Shown here: one piece after another, positions 9,410 to 17,601 of the stretch
Layout of the letters: every line of letters begins with the position of its first letter
Position numbering within the stretch: position 1 is the first letter of the stretch
DNA from: Hungatella sp. UBA7603
GTDB taxonomy: Bacteria; Bacillota; Clostridia; Lachnospirales; Lachnospiraceae
Length of the DNA stretch: 64,000 nucleotides
Direction of reading: 5' to 3'
NCBI GenBank assembly: GCA_002478865.1
Contig: DLJZ01000001.1
Span: 46,636-110,635, forward strand
The notes under the pieces: generated by a model
What the model was told of the DNA's origin: nothing
Databases searched by the model: none
The model's input: the letters and a program-made list of their open reading frames with translations, nothing else
Made by a program: the position numbers and the translations under genes

Positions 9410-9423
9410 CGGAGGATAAAGAT

Positions 9424-10104
9424 ATGAAGGAAAACGAACACATCAATATTGAAGACCAGGAGATCAGCAAGGGAACGGGAAAACTGAAAAAAGTACTCCT
9501 TCCCCTTTTACTGGCAGTTGTTTTATTGGGAGCCGGTACCGCAGGATATTTCTATTATGTGAGTACAAACTATTTTAAAACGGACAATGCCAGAGTAACA
9601 GCAAAGCTGTATTCGGTAAAAGCCGTAGCAAATGGAAAGCTTTTATCCTGGGAAGTAGAAAATGGAGATCTGGTGGAACAGGACCAAGTGCTTGGACGTC
9701 AGGAAACCCTTCCTTATATTACATCACCAATAACCGGAACCGTAGTGAAAAATGAGGGAGCTGCCAATCAGGCAGTTGCCATGGGTTCAGAACTGGCAGT
9801 TGTGGCGGATACATCCGATCTTTATATCGGGGTAAACGTGGAAGAGACAGATATCATGAAAATAAAGTTGGGACAGAAAGTGGATATTAAACTGGATGCC
9901 TATCCAGGAAAACAGTTTAAGGGGCAGGTAATTGAGATCGATCCCGCGACCCAGACCTATTTTTCAGGAGGAACCAGTTTTACCACCAGTGGCGACTATA
10001 CTAAGGTAACACAGCTGATTCCGATTAAGGTAGCGATTGAAAATCAGCAGAATCTTCCTCTTGTTTTTGGAATGAATGCTTCTGTGAAAGTTCATTTAAA
10101 ATAA
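9424..10104 (+). CDS. HlyD-type membrane fusion protein, short, without coiled-coil hairpin
   Basis: 226 residues: a cytoplasmic N-terminus, one transmembrane helix (about 25-47), then a biotinyl-lipoyl-like beta domain. The usual alpha-helical hairpin between the lipoyl halves is absent (VEQDQVLGRQETLPYITSP runs straight on). A beta-barrel segment follows (VNVEETDIMKIKLGQKVDIK). GGAGG lies just before the ATG, 14 bases after the exporter stop. Adaptors beside ABC exporters in gram-positives are thought to guide substrates through the wall. It could serve as a minimal adaptor. Confidence 0.82.
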   Translation: MKENEHINIEDQEISKGTGKLKKVLLPLLLAVVLLGAGTAGYFYYVSTNYFKTDNARVTAKLYSVKAVANGKLLSWEVENGDLVEQDQVLGRQETLPYITSPITGTVVKNEGAANQAVAMGSELAVVADTSDLYIGVNVEETDIMKIKLGQKVDIKLDAYPGKQFKGQVIEIDPATQTYFSGGTSFTTSGDYTKVTQLIPIKVAIENQQNLPLVFGMNASVKVHLK

Positions 10105-10126
10105 TAGTCTGAGAAGGAGAAAACGG

Positions 10127-11308
10127 ATGAAGAAGATAGCAGCAGTTTTAATGGTAACAACAATACTTTCGTCGGCTCTTTTTGGCTGTGCGGGAGCTGG
10201 AAAACAGACAGAAGTAACGGTTGCTGCAGCGAAAGAAGGAAAAGATTTATCTGCCATGGTATGGCAGGGAACGGTAGAGGCATTAAGTAGCGTTGATATC
10301 ATTCCCGCTGCAAGCGGTAAGGTGACCCAGATCTTAGCCAAAGAAGGCGATCATGTAGAAGCAGGTGCTTCCTTATTTCAGATCGACAATCAGGATGCCA
10401 GTCTGCAGTTAGAGCAGGCGAAAGCAGGCCGCCAGGCAGCCCAGGCTTCTTATGACAGTGCACAAAAGGCAAATCAGTTAAACACCGTGGTAAAGCCTGC
10501 TCAGATCAGCTTCACCACGGCAAGCGACAATTTTAACCGGATTAAAGTACTTTATTCAAGTGGTGATGTATCCCAGGCAGATTATGAGGCAGCTAAGGCT
10601 CAGATGGATGTGGCCCAGGTTCAGCTTCAGGCAGCCCAGAATAGTCAGACCACAAGCGGTGAGGTGGCAAAGGCTCAGCTTGAAAGTGCTGTGGCAGCTC
10701 TTAATATTGCCCAGAAAAAATACGATGACTGTATGGTAGCATCACCTATAAAAGGTCTTGTGACAAAAATAAGTGTGGAAGCAGGTCAGACGGTTTCTCC
10801 CCAGATAAAAGCGGCCACTGTTATCGATGACAGTGGTAAAAAAGTGGAGATCAAGGTGGCTGACATGGATATAGACCAGATTAAAATCGGAACAGAAGTA
10901 GAAGTAAATCTTCAGACGCTTGGGGAAAATTTAAAGGGCAGTATCAGCGATATTTCTGCAGTCAGTGATTCCAGTACTGGAATGTTTCTTGTGACGGTCT
11001 CTTTGGGAGAGGAAAGTTCAAACAATGCAATCGGACTCATAGCGGATATCAGACTTGTCGGCAATAAGGGGGAAAATTCAGTCTATATTCCAGCGAAGTC
11101 CGTTCAGTCCGATGATTCAGGGGTATATGTTTATCGGGTATCTGAGAACAGTGCTGTGAAAGCACCCGTCACCCTGGGAAAGAAAAAGAATGCTTATATT
11201 GAAGTGACAAAAGGACTTTCAACTGGTGACCTGGTTGTTTTGCAAAGCAGTAAACCATTGACAGATGGAGAAAAAATCAGTATATTGACTGTGAAACAGC
11301 AGGGTTAA
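10127..11308 (+). CDS. Lipoprotein HlyD/RND-type efflux adaptor
   Basis: 393 residues. The N-terminus is a lipoprotein signal (SSALFGC, lipid Cys at about residue 21). Lipoyl halves flank a long Ala/Gln-rich helical hairpin (about residues 95-200, AKAGRQAAQASYDSAQKA and AQMDVAQVQLQAAQNSQ). Beta-barrel and membrane-proximal domains follow. It is the last gene of the MarR-exporter operon and is followed by a terminator. Two adaptors for one exporter is unusual; this one has the hairpin that the previous one lacks, so the two may form a mixed assembly (inference). Confidence 0.87.
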   Translation: MKKIAAVLMVTTILSSALFGCAGAGKQTEVTVAAAKEGKDLSAMVWQGTVEALSSVDIIPAASGKVTQILAKEGDHVEAGASLFQIDNQDASLQLEQAKAGRQAAQASYDSAQKANQLNTVVKPAQISFTTASDNFNRIKVLYSSGDVSQADYEAAKAQMDVAQVQLQAAQNSQTTSGEVAKAQLESAVAALNIAQKKYDDCMVASPIKGLVTKISVEAGQTVSPQIKAATVIDDSGKKVEIKVADMDIDQIKIGTEVEVNLQTLGENLKGSISDISAVSDSSTGMFLVTVSLGEESSNNAIGLIADIRLVGNKGENSVYIPAKSVQSDDSGVYVYRVSENSAVKAPVTLGKKKNAYIEVTKGLSTGDLVVLQSSKPLTDGEKISILTVKQQG

Positions 11309-11369
11309 ATAGAAAAAGGGGAAGTTAATATAAAGCTATTTTATGCCCAACCGGCAGGTAATAAGAAAC

Positions 11370-11415
11370 AAAGACCTCCAAACAGAGTTGATTTGCTCTC
11401 GTTCGGAGGTCTTTT
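11370..11415 (+). terminator. Terminator between convergent genes
   Basis: AAAGACCTCC pairs with GGAGGTCTTT around a 24-base loop and is followed by TTGCC. It lies between the efflux operon and the convergent hydrolase gene, so it may serve both strands. Confidence 0.75.
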
Positions 11416-11426
11416 GCCACAGGGTT

Positions 11427-12068
11427 CTATAAACTATGCTCTTTCATCCACCCAATCACATCACGTTGTTCCTCTCTTGAGATGCGGTGTTCAATCGGAT
11501 AGGTATGGAATTGTACCTGTTCGGTTCGTTCTTTAAAGAACTGACAATTCTCTTCTCCAATATTTAATGGAAAGATTGGGTCAGCTTTCCCGTGGGCAAT
11601 AAAGATGGATAACTCATCGACTGGCTTTAGGGTGTAGTTATCTTTCAAATGCTTTGGAATGTATCCGCTTAAAGCTGCAATTCCTTTTATCTGATTTCCC
11701 AGTGTCAAAGCAAGACTCATAGATAAGATGGCACCCTGACTGAATCCGGCTAAAAATTGTCTGGAAGTATCCACTGGATACTTGCTTGGAATGGTATCAA
11801 TCAGTTCGGTGAGGGCAGTGATTGCATGGTCAAAGGAGTCTGTATTGGGGTTACCAAAGCTTTTGATTGTAAAATATTCATAGCCTCCATTCAAATCTAA
11901 CATACCTCGGATACCGACAAGAATAAAACGATCTTTTACTTCTTTAAACAAACTCATAATATCTGTTTCATTACTGCCTCGTCCGTGCATGGCATAAAGA
12001 ACGGGATATTTTTTGCTCTCTTCCATATCATAAGGAAGAGAAATATCATAATATAAATTTGAATTCAT
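11427..12068 (-). CDS. Alpha/beta hydrolase, esterase/phospholipase-carboxylesterase-like
   Basis: 213 residues from the ATG at 12068, which is preceded by an AAGGAAAGGA stretch; a TTG at 12119 would add 17 residues but has no good ribosome site. The nucleophile elbow is GFSQG, the acid is likely Asp in HGKADPIFP and the base His in PIEHRIS. The oxyanion region is AMHGRGSN. Members of this family hydrolyse short acyl or choline-type esters; the substrate is unknown. It lies downstream of the QueG-like gene on the same strand. Confidence 0.82.
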   Translation of the reverse strand: MNSNLYYDISLPYDMEESKKYPVLYAMHGRGSNETDIMSLFKEVKDRFILVGIRGMLDLNGGYEYFTIKSFGNPNTDSFDHAITALTELIDTIPSKYPVDTSRQFLAGFSQGAILSMSLALTLGNQIKGIAALSGYIPKHLKDNYTLKPVDELSIFIAHGKADPIFPLNIGEENCQFFKERTEQVQFHTYPIEHRISREEQRDVIGWMKEHSL

Positions 12069-12131
12069 AAGATCACCATGTTCCTTTCCTTGTAGAATGG
12101 TTTCATTATTACAAATCAAGAGATAGTTGTC

Positions 12132-12178
12132 AATATCCCTATGTCTCTATCATAAGAAGATAGAGACAAAGGGATATT
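12132..12178 (-). repeat. 20-bp inverted repeat hairpin between two minus-strand genes
   Basis: Bases 12132-12151 pair with 12159-12178 over 20 bp with a single mismatch and a 7-base loop. The hairpin starts one base after the stop codon of the QueG-like gene. No T-run follows on either strand, so it is more likely an mRNA stability or processing element, or a weak terminator. Confidence 0.7.
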
Positions 12179-12179
12179 C

Positions 12180-13010
12180 TTATTGGAGTGCTTTTATTTT
12201 AGGAATAGAAGTTTCGCAGGGAACTGCTACCTGGCATTTCCCACAGCCATATCTTGGCTTATAGATTGCAAGGGTCTGATTGGAAAAGTCAGAGCATAAG
12301 GTGTGATTTTTTCCATGTTCCAGTGATATTGCGTGGGCTGGACATCTTTTTGCACAGGCACCGCACATGGAGCAGTATTCATATATGTTATGGTATTGCC
12401 TTGAATCACGGGGAAAGTGCATGGTAGTAATTAGACTTCCAAAGCGTCCTGCCATGCCCTTTTTTGTAATCAGTCCTTTAGAAAGCCCAAAGGTACCAAG
12501 TCCGCAGACAAACGCAGCATGTCGCTCCGACCAATTGCTGGAATACAAAAGGCTGGAGGCGGGGGGATTTTTAAATATCTGAAATCTGGAATCAAGAGTG
12601 GGAATCACACTGTCATACCCGGCCTCTGAAATCTTATTTTGTAAGTGAAGGCAGAGCTGTTCTACCATATGCTGCCCTTCAATCCGCCCGTGAAGCCAGC
12701 CGTGAGACGGAACGGAAGGGTCAATTCGGTTACTTTCACGAACTTCTTTTGAGTAGGGAAGAAAAAAGGAGATTACAGTTTGAGCCTGCGGGAGCCACTG
12801 GGTTGGAAGCAAAAAATCAGGTCCTATAATATTAGGGTCTTGATACAAGTGAAAGTAGGTATCTTCAGAATCCCCAAAGCCCAGAATGGGAGGGTCAAAG
12901 ATATTTGTGCCCTCTATTTGTTTTGATAAAGCAACCTCTGGTCCAATCAGATTATCTGCTGAATGGATTAAAAAGTCTTGTGCTTCTTTTATTAATTCAT
13001 CTTTCTTCAT
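12180..13010 (-). CDS. QueG-like 4Fe-4S protein (epoxyqueuosine reductase-related)
   Basis: 276 residues. The C-terminal half has a ferredoxin-like motif, CSMCGACAKRCPAHAIS (C-x2-C-x2-C-x3-C), then a second Cys set in GCGKCQVAVPCETSIP, the two-cluster pattern of epoxyqueuosine reductase relatives. The N-terminal part resembles the cobalamin-binding half of those enzymes (SERHAAFVCGLGTFGLSKGL). GGAGGAGT sits just before the ATG. True QueG is longer and tRNA-specific; this shorter form may be another corrinoid iron-sulfur reductase. It is divergent from a LysR gene that may control it. Confidence 0.75.
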   Translation of the reverse strand: MKKDELIKEAQDFLIHSADNLIGPEVALSKQIEGTNIFDPPILGFGDSEDTYFHLYQDPNIIGPDFLLPTQWLPQAQTVISFFLPYSKEVRESNRIDPSVPSHGWLHGRIEGQHMVEQLCLHLQNKISEAGYDSVIPTLDSRFQIFKNPPASSLLYSSNWSERHAAFVCGLGTFGLSKGLITKKGMAGRFGSLITTMHFPRDSRQYHNIYEYCSMCGACAKRCPAHAISLEHGKNHTLCSDFSNQTLAIYKPRYGCGKCQVAVPCETSIPKIKALQ

Positions 13011-13071
13011 GTTACTCCTCCCGTCTATGATACAAATCCTGATTTGCTCTTTACAAAAGCTGGACTTTATT

Positions 13072-13091
13072 ATAACATAAAACTGTGTTAT
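13072..13091. promoter_or_regulatory. Candidate LysR operator in the divergent intergenic region
   Basis: ATAACA and TGTTAT are inverted arms separated by eight bases, inside AT-rich DNA between the QueG-like gene and the LysR gene. Position and symmetry fit a LysR-type box. Binding is inference. Confidence 0.45.
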
Positions 13092-13156
13092 TATAAAAAT
13101 TAATAATTATAATAGAAATGATTATAAAATATAATACTGATTAAAGGAGAATAATC

Positions 13157-14053
13157 ATCGAAATCAAACAGCTAAAGACATTTACCATGGTGGCAAAGAA
13201 AGAGAATTTCAGCAATGCATCAGAAGAGTTAGGATATGCCCAGCCAACGGTAACAACACATATAAAACTGTTGGAAGAAGAACTGCATGTTAAACTTTTT
13301 GAACGTCTGGGTCATAAGATTAAATTGACGGAAGAAGGAAAACACCTTCTTTCTTATGCAGAGAGCATCATACGTCTTTCCGATGATGCTTTGTCCTCTT
13401 TTGCTCAGATGGAGTCCATGCAAGGGAAGATTACCATTGGAGCCAATGAATCCTTTAGCGTAGCAAAACTGCCTGAGATATTAAAAGCGTTTATAAAACA
13501 GCATAAAGAGACGAGAATCGAATTAAAATTTGGTTCTGTAAAAGAGATACGAGATGGGATGCAAAAGAATGAAGTAGATGTGGCATTCTTCCTTGGGAAA
13601 GAAGTGTCCTATCCAGATCTGATAGTGGAAAAACTCGTAAAAGAATCAGTTGTGGCAGTGGTACCGATTAGTCACCCCTTTGCAGCTATGGATTGTTTAA
13701 GAATTGAAGATTTTAATGACCAGGACCTTATCATTACGAGAGAAAATTGCACGTATCGGGAATTGATTGAAACTCTGTTAAAGGAAAGAGATGTAAAGCT
13801 CAGGAGCGTAATTGGAATTAATAACATTTCTGCAATCAAACAGCTCGTTATGAGTGGCTTAGGAATTGCCATCTTACCACGAGTTTCGACAGAACTTGAA
13901 CTAGCAGAGAAGCTTCTGATTGAGATTCCTCTAACTGGGTACGAGTTTCCGGTCTATACCCAGATTGCTTATCACAAGGATAAGTGGATATCACCTGTGA
14001 TTCTTTGTTTTATGGATCAGGTGAAAGAGATGTTAAACCAGGAAGAGAGGTAA
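13157..14053 (+). CDS. LysR family transcriptional regulator with a non-canonical ATC start
   Basis: The conserved LysR start E-I-K-Q-L-K-T-F-x-x-V-A is coded from 13160, ten codons before the first ATG (13187). The codon at the family's start position is ATC (13157-13159). AAGGAG at 13144-13149 is spaced seven bases from it, ideal for that start and not for 13187. The helix-turn-helix is NFSNASEELGYAQPTVTTHI, and the effector-binding domain runs from about residue 95 to the end. Starting at 13187 would remove the first helix. It faces the QueG-like gene. Either ATC is used as a rare start or the gene is weakly expressed. Confidence 0.87.
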   Translation: MEIKQLKTFTMVAKKENFSNASEELGYAQPTVTTHIKLLEEELHVKLFERLGHKIKLTEEGKHLLSYAESIIRLSDDALSSFAQMESMQGKITIGANESFSVAKLPEILKAFIKQHKETRIELKFGSVKEIRDGMQKNEVDVAFFLGKEVSYPDLIVEKLVKESVVAVVPISHPFAAMDCLRIEDFNDQDLIITRENCTYRELIETLLKERDVKLRSVIGINNISAIKQLVMSGLGIAILPRVSTELELAEKLLIEIPLTGYEFPVYTQIAYHKDKWISPVILCFMDQVKEMLNQEER

Positions 14054-14058
14054 TGTGA

Positions 14059-14288
14059 ATGAAAATTCGAGAAAATTATACTTGCCCGCTGGAAATTGTT
14101 CATGATCTTGTGAAAGGGAAATGAAAAACAATTTTAATATTTCAACTTAGACATGGAACTCGGACATTTTCAGAATTAAAACACATAATCCAGGGTATAT
14201 CAATAAAATACTGATTCAGCAATTGAAAGAGTTACAGGAGTTTGGAATTATTAGTAAAACATGTCATGAAGGGTATATTCTTTTCTGA
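14059..14288 (+). pseudogene. Broken HxlR family regulator
   Basis: From ATG 14059 the frame reads MKIRENYTCPLEIVHDLV then KGK, a stop, and KTILIFQLRHGTRTFSELKH. The conserved Trp of HxlR proteins (G-K-W-K) has become TGA at 14122-14124. After FSELKH a shift leads to ILIQQLKELQEFGIISKT. It therefore has at least one nonsense change and one frameshift. It begins six bases after the LysR stop. Confidence 0.8.
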
Positions 14289-14399
14289 TTATTATGGCAA
14301 GTTACTAACTAAACTGTGGTATCCCCGTATACTGCTCGGTATGTTCGGTGGTATGAAAGGTCGGCTGCTCAATTAAAGGGTAACCTCCAAACCGTTTTA

Positions 14400-14466
14400 T
14401 ATTAGAAAGCAGCAAGGGCTTAGCACACATCACACATTCTACGCATGCAGCAAGCCCTTACTGCTT
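14400..14466 (-). terminator. Terminator-like hairpin after the CruF-like gene
   Basis: AAGCAGCAAGGGCTT (14407-14421) pairs with AAGCCCTTACTGCTT (14452-14466) with one G-U pair. On the minus strand it follows the membrane-protein stop by about 20 bases; the T-stretch after it is short. Between 14289 and 14399 I see nothing recognisable. Confidence 0.55.
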
Positions 14467-14484
14467 ACTTATTGAAATATTTAT

Positions 14485-15471
14485 CTAACTTGTTGGGTAT
14501 TCTTCATTTCTTAGGAAAAACTTTTTATTCAAAATATAAATTCCACACCAGCCTAGCAATAATAATAATTCTGCCAGAACAACAAGCCATAGTACCTCCA
14601 TATACCCACCAATAACACAAAATAAGGTATTAGTCAAAGGAAAACCTAGGAAAGTAAACATGATAGGAAAATCTTTTCTGTAATTCAAAGAGCTAACAAA
14701 CCGACGATCCCAGAACTTGACGAAAGCTAACACCAAAATTCCCAATGTAATTACAGAAAGAGAGATCAACATTATCCATTGCATATTAGACGTTCTGGTG
14801 AAAAATGGTCCCATATAATTAATGAAATTGGATATAGGTGAAACCAAACAAATTAGAGAAAGAATGGAAGCCAAAATCGGATATATATAACCAATTAGAT
14901 TACTGTAGCCTTTCTTTTTATGCCACCATTCGCCGATTAAAATAAATGTAGTCCAGTATCCGGCTATATAAATCCAACCAGTAAAGTTCATGACAGGTTC
15001 CCCGTATATTACAGGTTCACCAGGGATTGGGTAATAACTCCACCTGCCAATGATTCCTTCCGAAGTTTGAAAAATCTGTTTTACTGCCACTGGATCCAGT
15101 GAAAAGTCGAAAATCATAGCAGTAAGCCCAGTAATGAATGGTTTCGTCCATGACGGTATATTTATTGTCTTCAAGACACGTAACGTTGAATAAACGATAA
15201 GGAACTCGATAATTGGAACAGTTATTGGTACATTGAATATCATTAGGATACTGTTACCATATGAGTAAAACCCTTCTTTGCCAATAGATCCCATAAATAC
15301 AGCAACATTTTCAAAAGCTGCGGCGTAGAAAAAGACAAAGCATATGAATTGCATTAATACAATCTTTGGACGTTCTTCATTATCAATTATATAAAAAATC
15401 ATTAAAGTGGCAATGATTAAAACTAAAATATCTTGTATAATCCATACAGGAACTAGCGTTATATTTCCCAT
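14485..15471 (-). CDS. Multipass membrane protein, CruF/DUF422 (carotenoid-hydratase)-like
   Basis: 328 residues with about eight hydrophobic helices. The segment FDFSLDPVAV followed by GRWSYYPIPGEPVIYGEPV and NFTGW resembles the D-x-x-L-D-P-V-A-V ... G-x-W ... P-x-x-N-x-x-G-W pattern of CruF/DUF422 proteins, which include carotenoid 1',2'-hydratases. No carotenoid genes are nearby, so the substrate may be another isoprenoid or lipid. It is divergent from a TetR gene with two palindromes between them, so it is probably that regulator's target. The family call is moderate; the membrane topology is clear. Confidence 0.55.
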   Translation of the reverse strand: MGNITLVPVWIIQDILVLIIATLMIFYIIDNEERPKIVLMQFICFVFFYAAAFENVAVFMGSIGKEGFYSYGNSILMIFNVPITVPIIEFLIVYSTLRVLKTINIPSWTKPFITGLTAMIFDFSLDPVAVKQIFQTSEGIIGRWSYYPIPGEPVIYGEPVMNFTGWIYIAGYWTTFILIGEWWHKKKGYSNLIGYIYPILASILSLICLVSPISNFINYMGPFFTRTSNMQWIMLISLSVITLGILVLAFVKFWDRRFVSSLNYRKDFPIMFTFLGFPLTNTLFCVIGGYMEVLWLVVLAELLLLLGWCGIYILNKKFFLRNEEYPTS

Positions 15472-15502
15472 TATTTTACCTCCATTTAAAATTATGATTG
15501 AG

Positions 15503-15538
15503 TTGAACGTTCAAATATATTATACTAACACAGTGTTA
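15503..15538. promoter_or_regulatory. Two perfect palindromes between the CruF-like and TetR genes
   Basis: TTGAACGTTCAA (15503-15514) is a perfect 12-bp palindrome. TAACACAGTGTTA (15526-15538) is a perfect palindrome around a central A. A further GTTCGAT pair lies closer to the TetR gene. These are good candidates for TetR binding controlling both divergent genes. Confidence 0.6.
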
Positions 15539-15630
15539 CTTAATCAACAGGCAGTTCGATAACATTACGTTCGATATATTACAAATCATATAAGTATTGT
15601 TCGTTTACTGATTTATTTAGGGAGGACATT

Positions 15631-16197
15631 ATGGCATACGAAAAGGCTGATCAACGAGTGAGATATACAAAGATGGTTATTAAAAATAGTTTACTGGAAC
15701 TTATGAAAGAGCATCCTATCAGCAAAGTTACAGTTACAGATATATGCAAGAAAGCAGATATAAACCGCAATACTTTTTATTCGCATTATACGAATCAGTT
15801 TGAACTTCTCTCCATTATTGAAGATGAGTTATATGAAGAAATCAGACAGGTTGTGGAACATACTATGAACCTTGAAGCGTCTGGAAAACTATCATATGAA
15901 ATTTGCAAGTATATAAAAGCGAATAGTAATATATGTGAAGTATTATTTTCAGAGAATGGGGACAAAGAATTATTAGAACGTATTCTTTATATTAGCCACG
16001 ATTTAAATATTGAGAAATGGATGAAAGAAGTTAAATCTTACGATCAAAAATTATTTGATAAATGGTATACATTTACCGCATATGGCAGTATAGCCATAAT
16101 AAAAAAGTGGGTTAAAAGTGGAATGAAGGAAAGTCCCAGCAAAATTGCTGCTTTTATTGATAAAGCGACAGAAGCAGTATCAAAAGATTTTTATTAA
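15631..16197 (+). CDS. TetR family transcriptional regulator
   Basis: 188 residues. The helix-turn-helix is ISKVTVTDICKKADINRNTF followed by YSHYTNQFELL, typical of TetR regulators of the DhaS type with a C-terminal all-helical ligand domain. GGGAGGAC precedes the ATG by about six bases. Divergent from the CruF-like membrane protein and likely its repressor. Ligand unknown. Confidence 0.88.
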   Translation: MAYEKADQRVRYTKMVIKNSLLELMKEHPISKVTVTDICKKADINRNTFYSHYTNQFELLSIIEDELYEEIRQVVEHTMNLEASGKLSYEICKYIKANSNICEVLFSENGDKELLERILYISHDLNIEKWMKEVKSYDQKLFDKWYTFTAYGSIAIIKKWVKSGMKESPSKIAAFIDKATEAVSKDFY

Positions 16198-16345
16198 TGC
16201 GCCATTTCATGATGATAACCGGTAAAATTTACTATTTCGTAAGAGCAAAAGAGCGTTTGCTTGGAACTATGAAACGCTAAAAAAACAAATTTAGAAATAT
16301 ACCCTGCCGCCAAGGCCCCACCAGCTTTAGGTGGCATCTTTATTG

Positions 16346-16376
16346 ACCGTTCAACGCATGCTGAGACGGTTTTTTT
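16346..16376 (+). terminator. Terminator downstream of the TetR gene
   Basis: ACCGTTCA pairs imperfectly with TGAGACGGT, followed by seven T residues. A smaller CCACC/GGTGG hairpin sits just before it. Confidence 0.6.
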
Positions 16377-16461
16377 GATTTCTAAGGTCAAATAGGAAAG
16401 TATAATAAAGGCTTCATTTCAGGTCTTTTTTTGCTATCACGATATAGGAAGTACTCAAATA

Positions 16462-16534
16462 AGGTCTAAACTCTATGCTCTTTGGAAACAGTGCAAAGGA
16501 CTGATTTCAGAAATAGCGTGTGTAGTTTAGACCT
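16462..16534. repeat. Structured 73-base inverted repeat of unknown nature
   Basis: AGGTCTAAACT (16462-16472) and AGTTTAGACCT (16524-16534) are perfect 11-bp arms. Inside are two smaller stems, CTTTG/CAAAG and CTGA/TCAG, so the RNA could fold as a three-way junction. No ORF covers it. It could be a small RNA or a miniature transposon remnant. The rest of 16198-16615 shows no gene. Confidence 0.55.
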
Positions 16535-16615
16535 ATGTAGAATTAGATTTTGCAGTTTCATATTCCCATATAAATTATTAAAAAATTTTAGTTGATTCGT
16601 ATTTTACATATGTGT

Positions 16616-16644
16616 TTGACTACTAAGATTAAGAAATATATAAT
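16616..16644 (+). promoter_or_regulatory. Sigma-A promoter for the alkyltransferase-like gene
   Basis: TTGACT (16616-16621), exactly 17 bases, then TATAAT (16639-16644). Transcription from here gives a leader of about 85 bases before the gene at 16736. Confidence 0.75.
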
Positions 16645-16735
16645 ACAAGAAAGTTATAAGTATTTGGTTAAGCTAATATGGATGCTTCTAATAGTAATTG
16701 GGATACCTTAAAATCAATAAGGAGATACGTTTTAT

Positions 16736-17035
16736 ATGACACAGTTTACTGAGGAAATTCTCATAATAATAAAGGGAATACCATATGGGAGGGTTATGAG
16801 TTATGGACAGGTTGCAAGACTTGCAGGAAATGCCAGAGGAGCGAGACAGGTAGTCAGGGTACTTCATTCAATGACTGAGAAGTACAATCTTCCCTGGCAT
16901 CGTATCATTAACTCGAAAGGTAAGATATCAATTACAGATAATAAACATGCAGCTACTCAAAGAGAACTTCTTATTTCGGAAGGTGTAGAAGTATCTGAGG
17001 AGGGATACATAGATATTTTAACATATGGAATATGA
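16736..17035 (+). CDS. Alkyltransferase-like DNA repair protein (ATL, PWHR type)
   Basis: 99 residues covering only the DNA-binding/active-site domain of the O6-methylguanine-DNA methyltransferase family. The usual P-C-H-R active site reads LPWHRI, so the acceptor Cys is Trp, as in E. coli YbaZ and other ATL proteins. These bind O6-alkylguanine, cannot remove the alkyl group, and hand the lesion to nucleotide excision repair. The helix-turn-helix and Arg finger (SYGQVARLAGNARGARQV) are kept. AAGGAG precedes the ATG. Confidence 0.9.
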   Translation: MTQFTEEILIIIKGIPYGRVMSYGQVARLAGNARGARQVVRVLHSMTEKYNLPWHRIINSKGKISITDNKHAATQRELLISEGVEVSEEGYIDILTYGI

Positions 17036-17170
17036 GATCAATCATGCCGTCGCTATAGTCGGGAACTAATCCGATAATGCATTCTATACTGCGATTCAAT
17101 AAGCAAATGGGTATGTAAGGTGATATTCTTGTCATAAAGATTATGTACAATAAATGATTGAGGTGTATCA

Positions 17171-17482
17171 ATGACTGGGCCAAAGAAAATTGGATTTTGG
17201 AGTGATCTTAAGGCTGTAAATATAGGAAAACAAAGAGGATTTCTATGTAATGGCTATAAATATCTTGTTATAAAAGACTTTATTGATTATGATGGTACGA
17301 CGCATAATAAAGGTGAGGTATGGACGTTCTTGGCATACTCATTTAGTTGCTATGATAATGGTTTACAGTGGTTTATTACTTTTGATGGTGCCGAAGAATG
17401 GTCGATTCCTTTGTTTTTAGATGATATGGAGCAACAAGATATAGATAGCCATCCTGAAGTTTATATTGAAGTATACAACTAA
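17171..17482 (+). CDS. DUF3601 domain protein
   Basis: 103 residues. The core pattern G-x-x-Y-x-V-x-K-D-F-x-D-Y-D-G-x-x-H-x-x-G-E-x-W-x-F is seen here as KDFIDYDGTTHNKGEVWTFL, typical of small DUF3601 proteins of unknown role. No signal peptide or membrane helix. GAGGTG lies before the ATG. It follows the ATL gene on the same strand but 135 bases away, so co-transcription is uncertain. Confidence 0.7.
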   Translation: MTGPKKIGFWSDLKAVNIGKQRGFLCNGYKYLVIKDFIDYDGTTHNKGEVWTFLAYSFSCYDNGLQWFITFDGAEEWSIPLFLDDMEQQDIDSHPEVYIEVYN

Positions 17483-17601
17483 TATTTGAAATATTATGAG
17501 CATAATGCAAAACTAAAAAATTTAGATGTAAAATTACTAAAATCAGTTTTAAACTGGTGATTTTCACATGCATCAGTTGAAGCAGTCATATAAACCATGG
17601 A

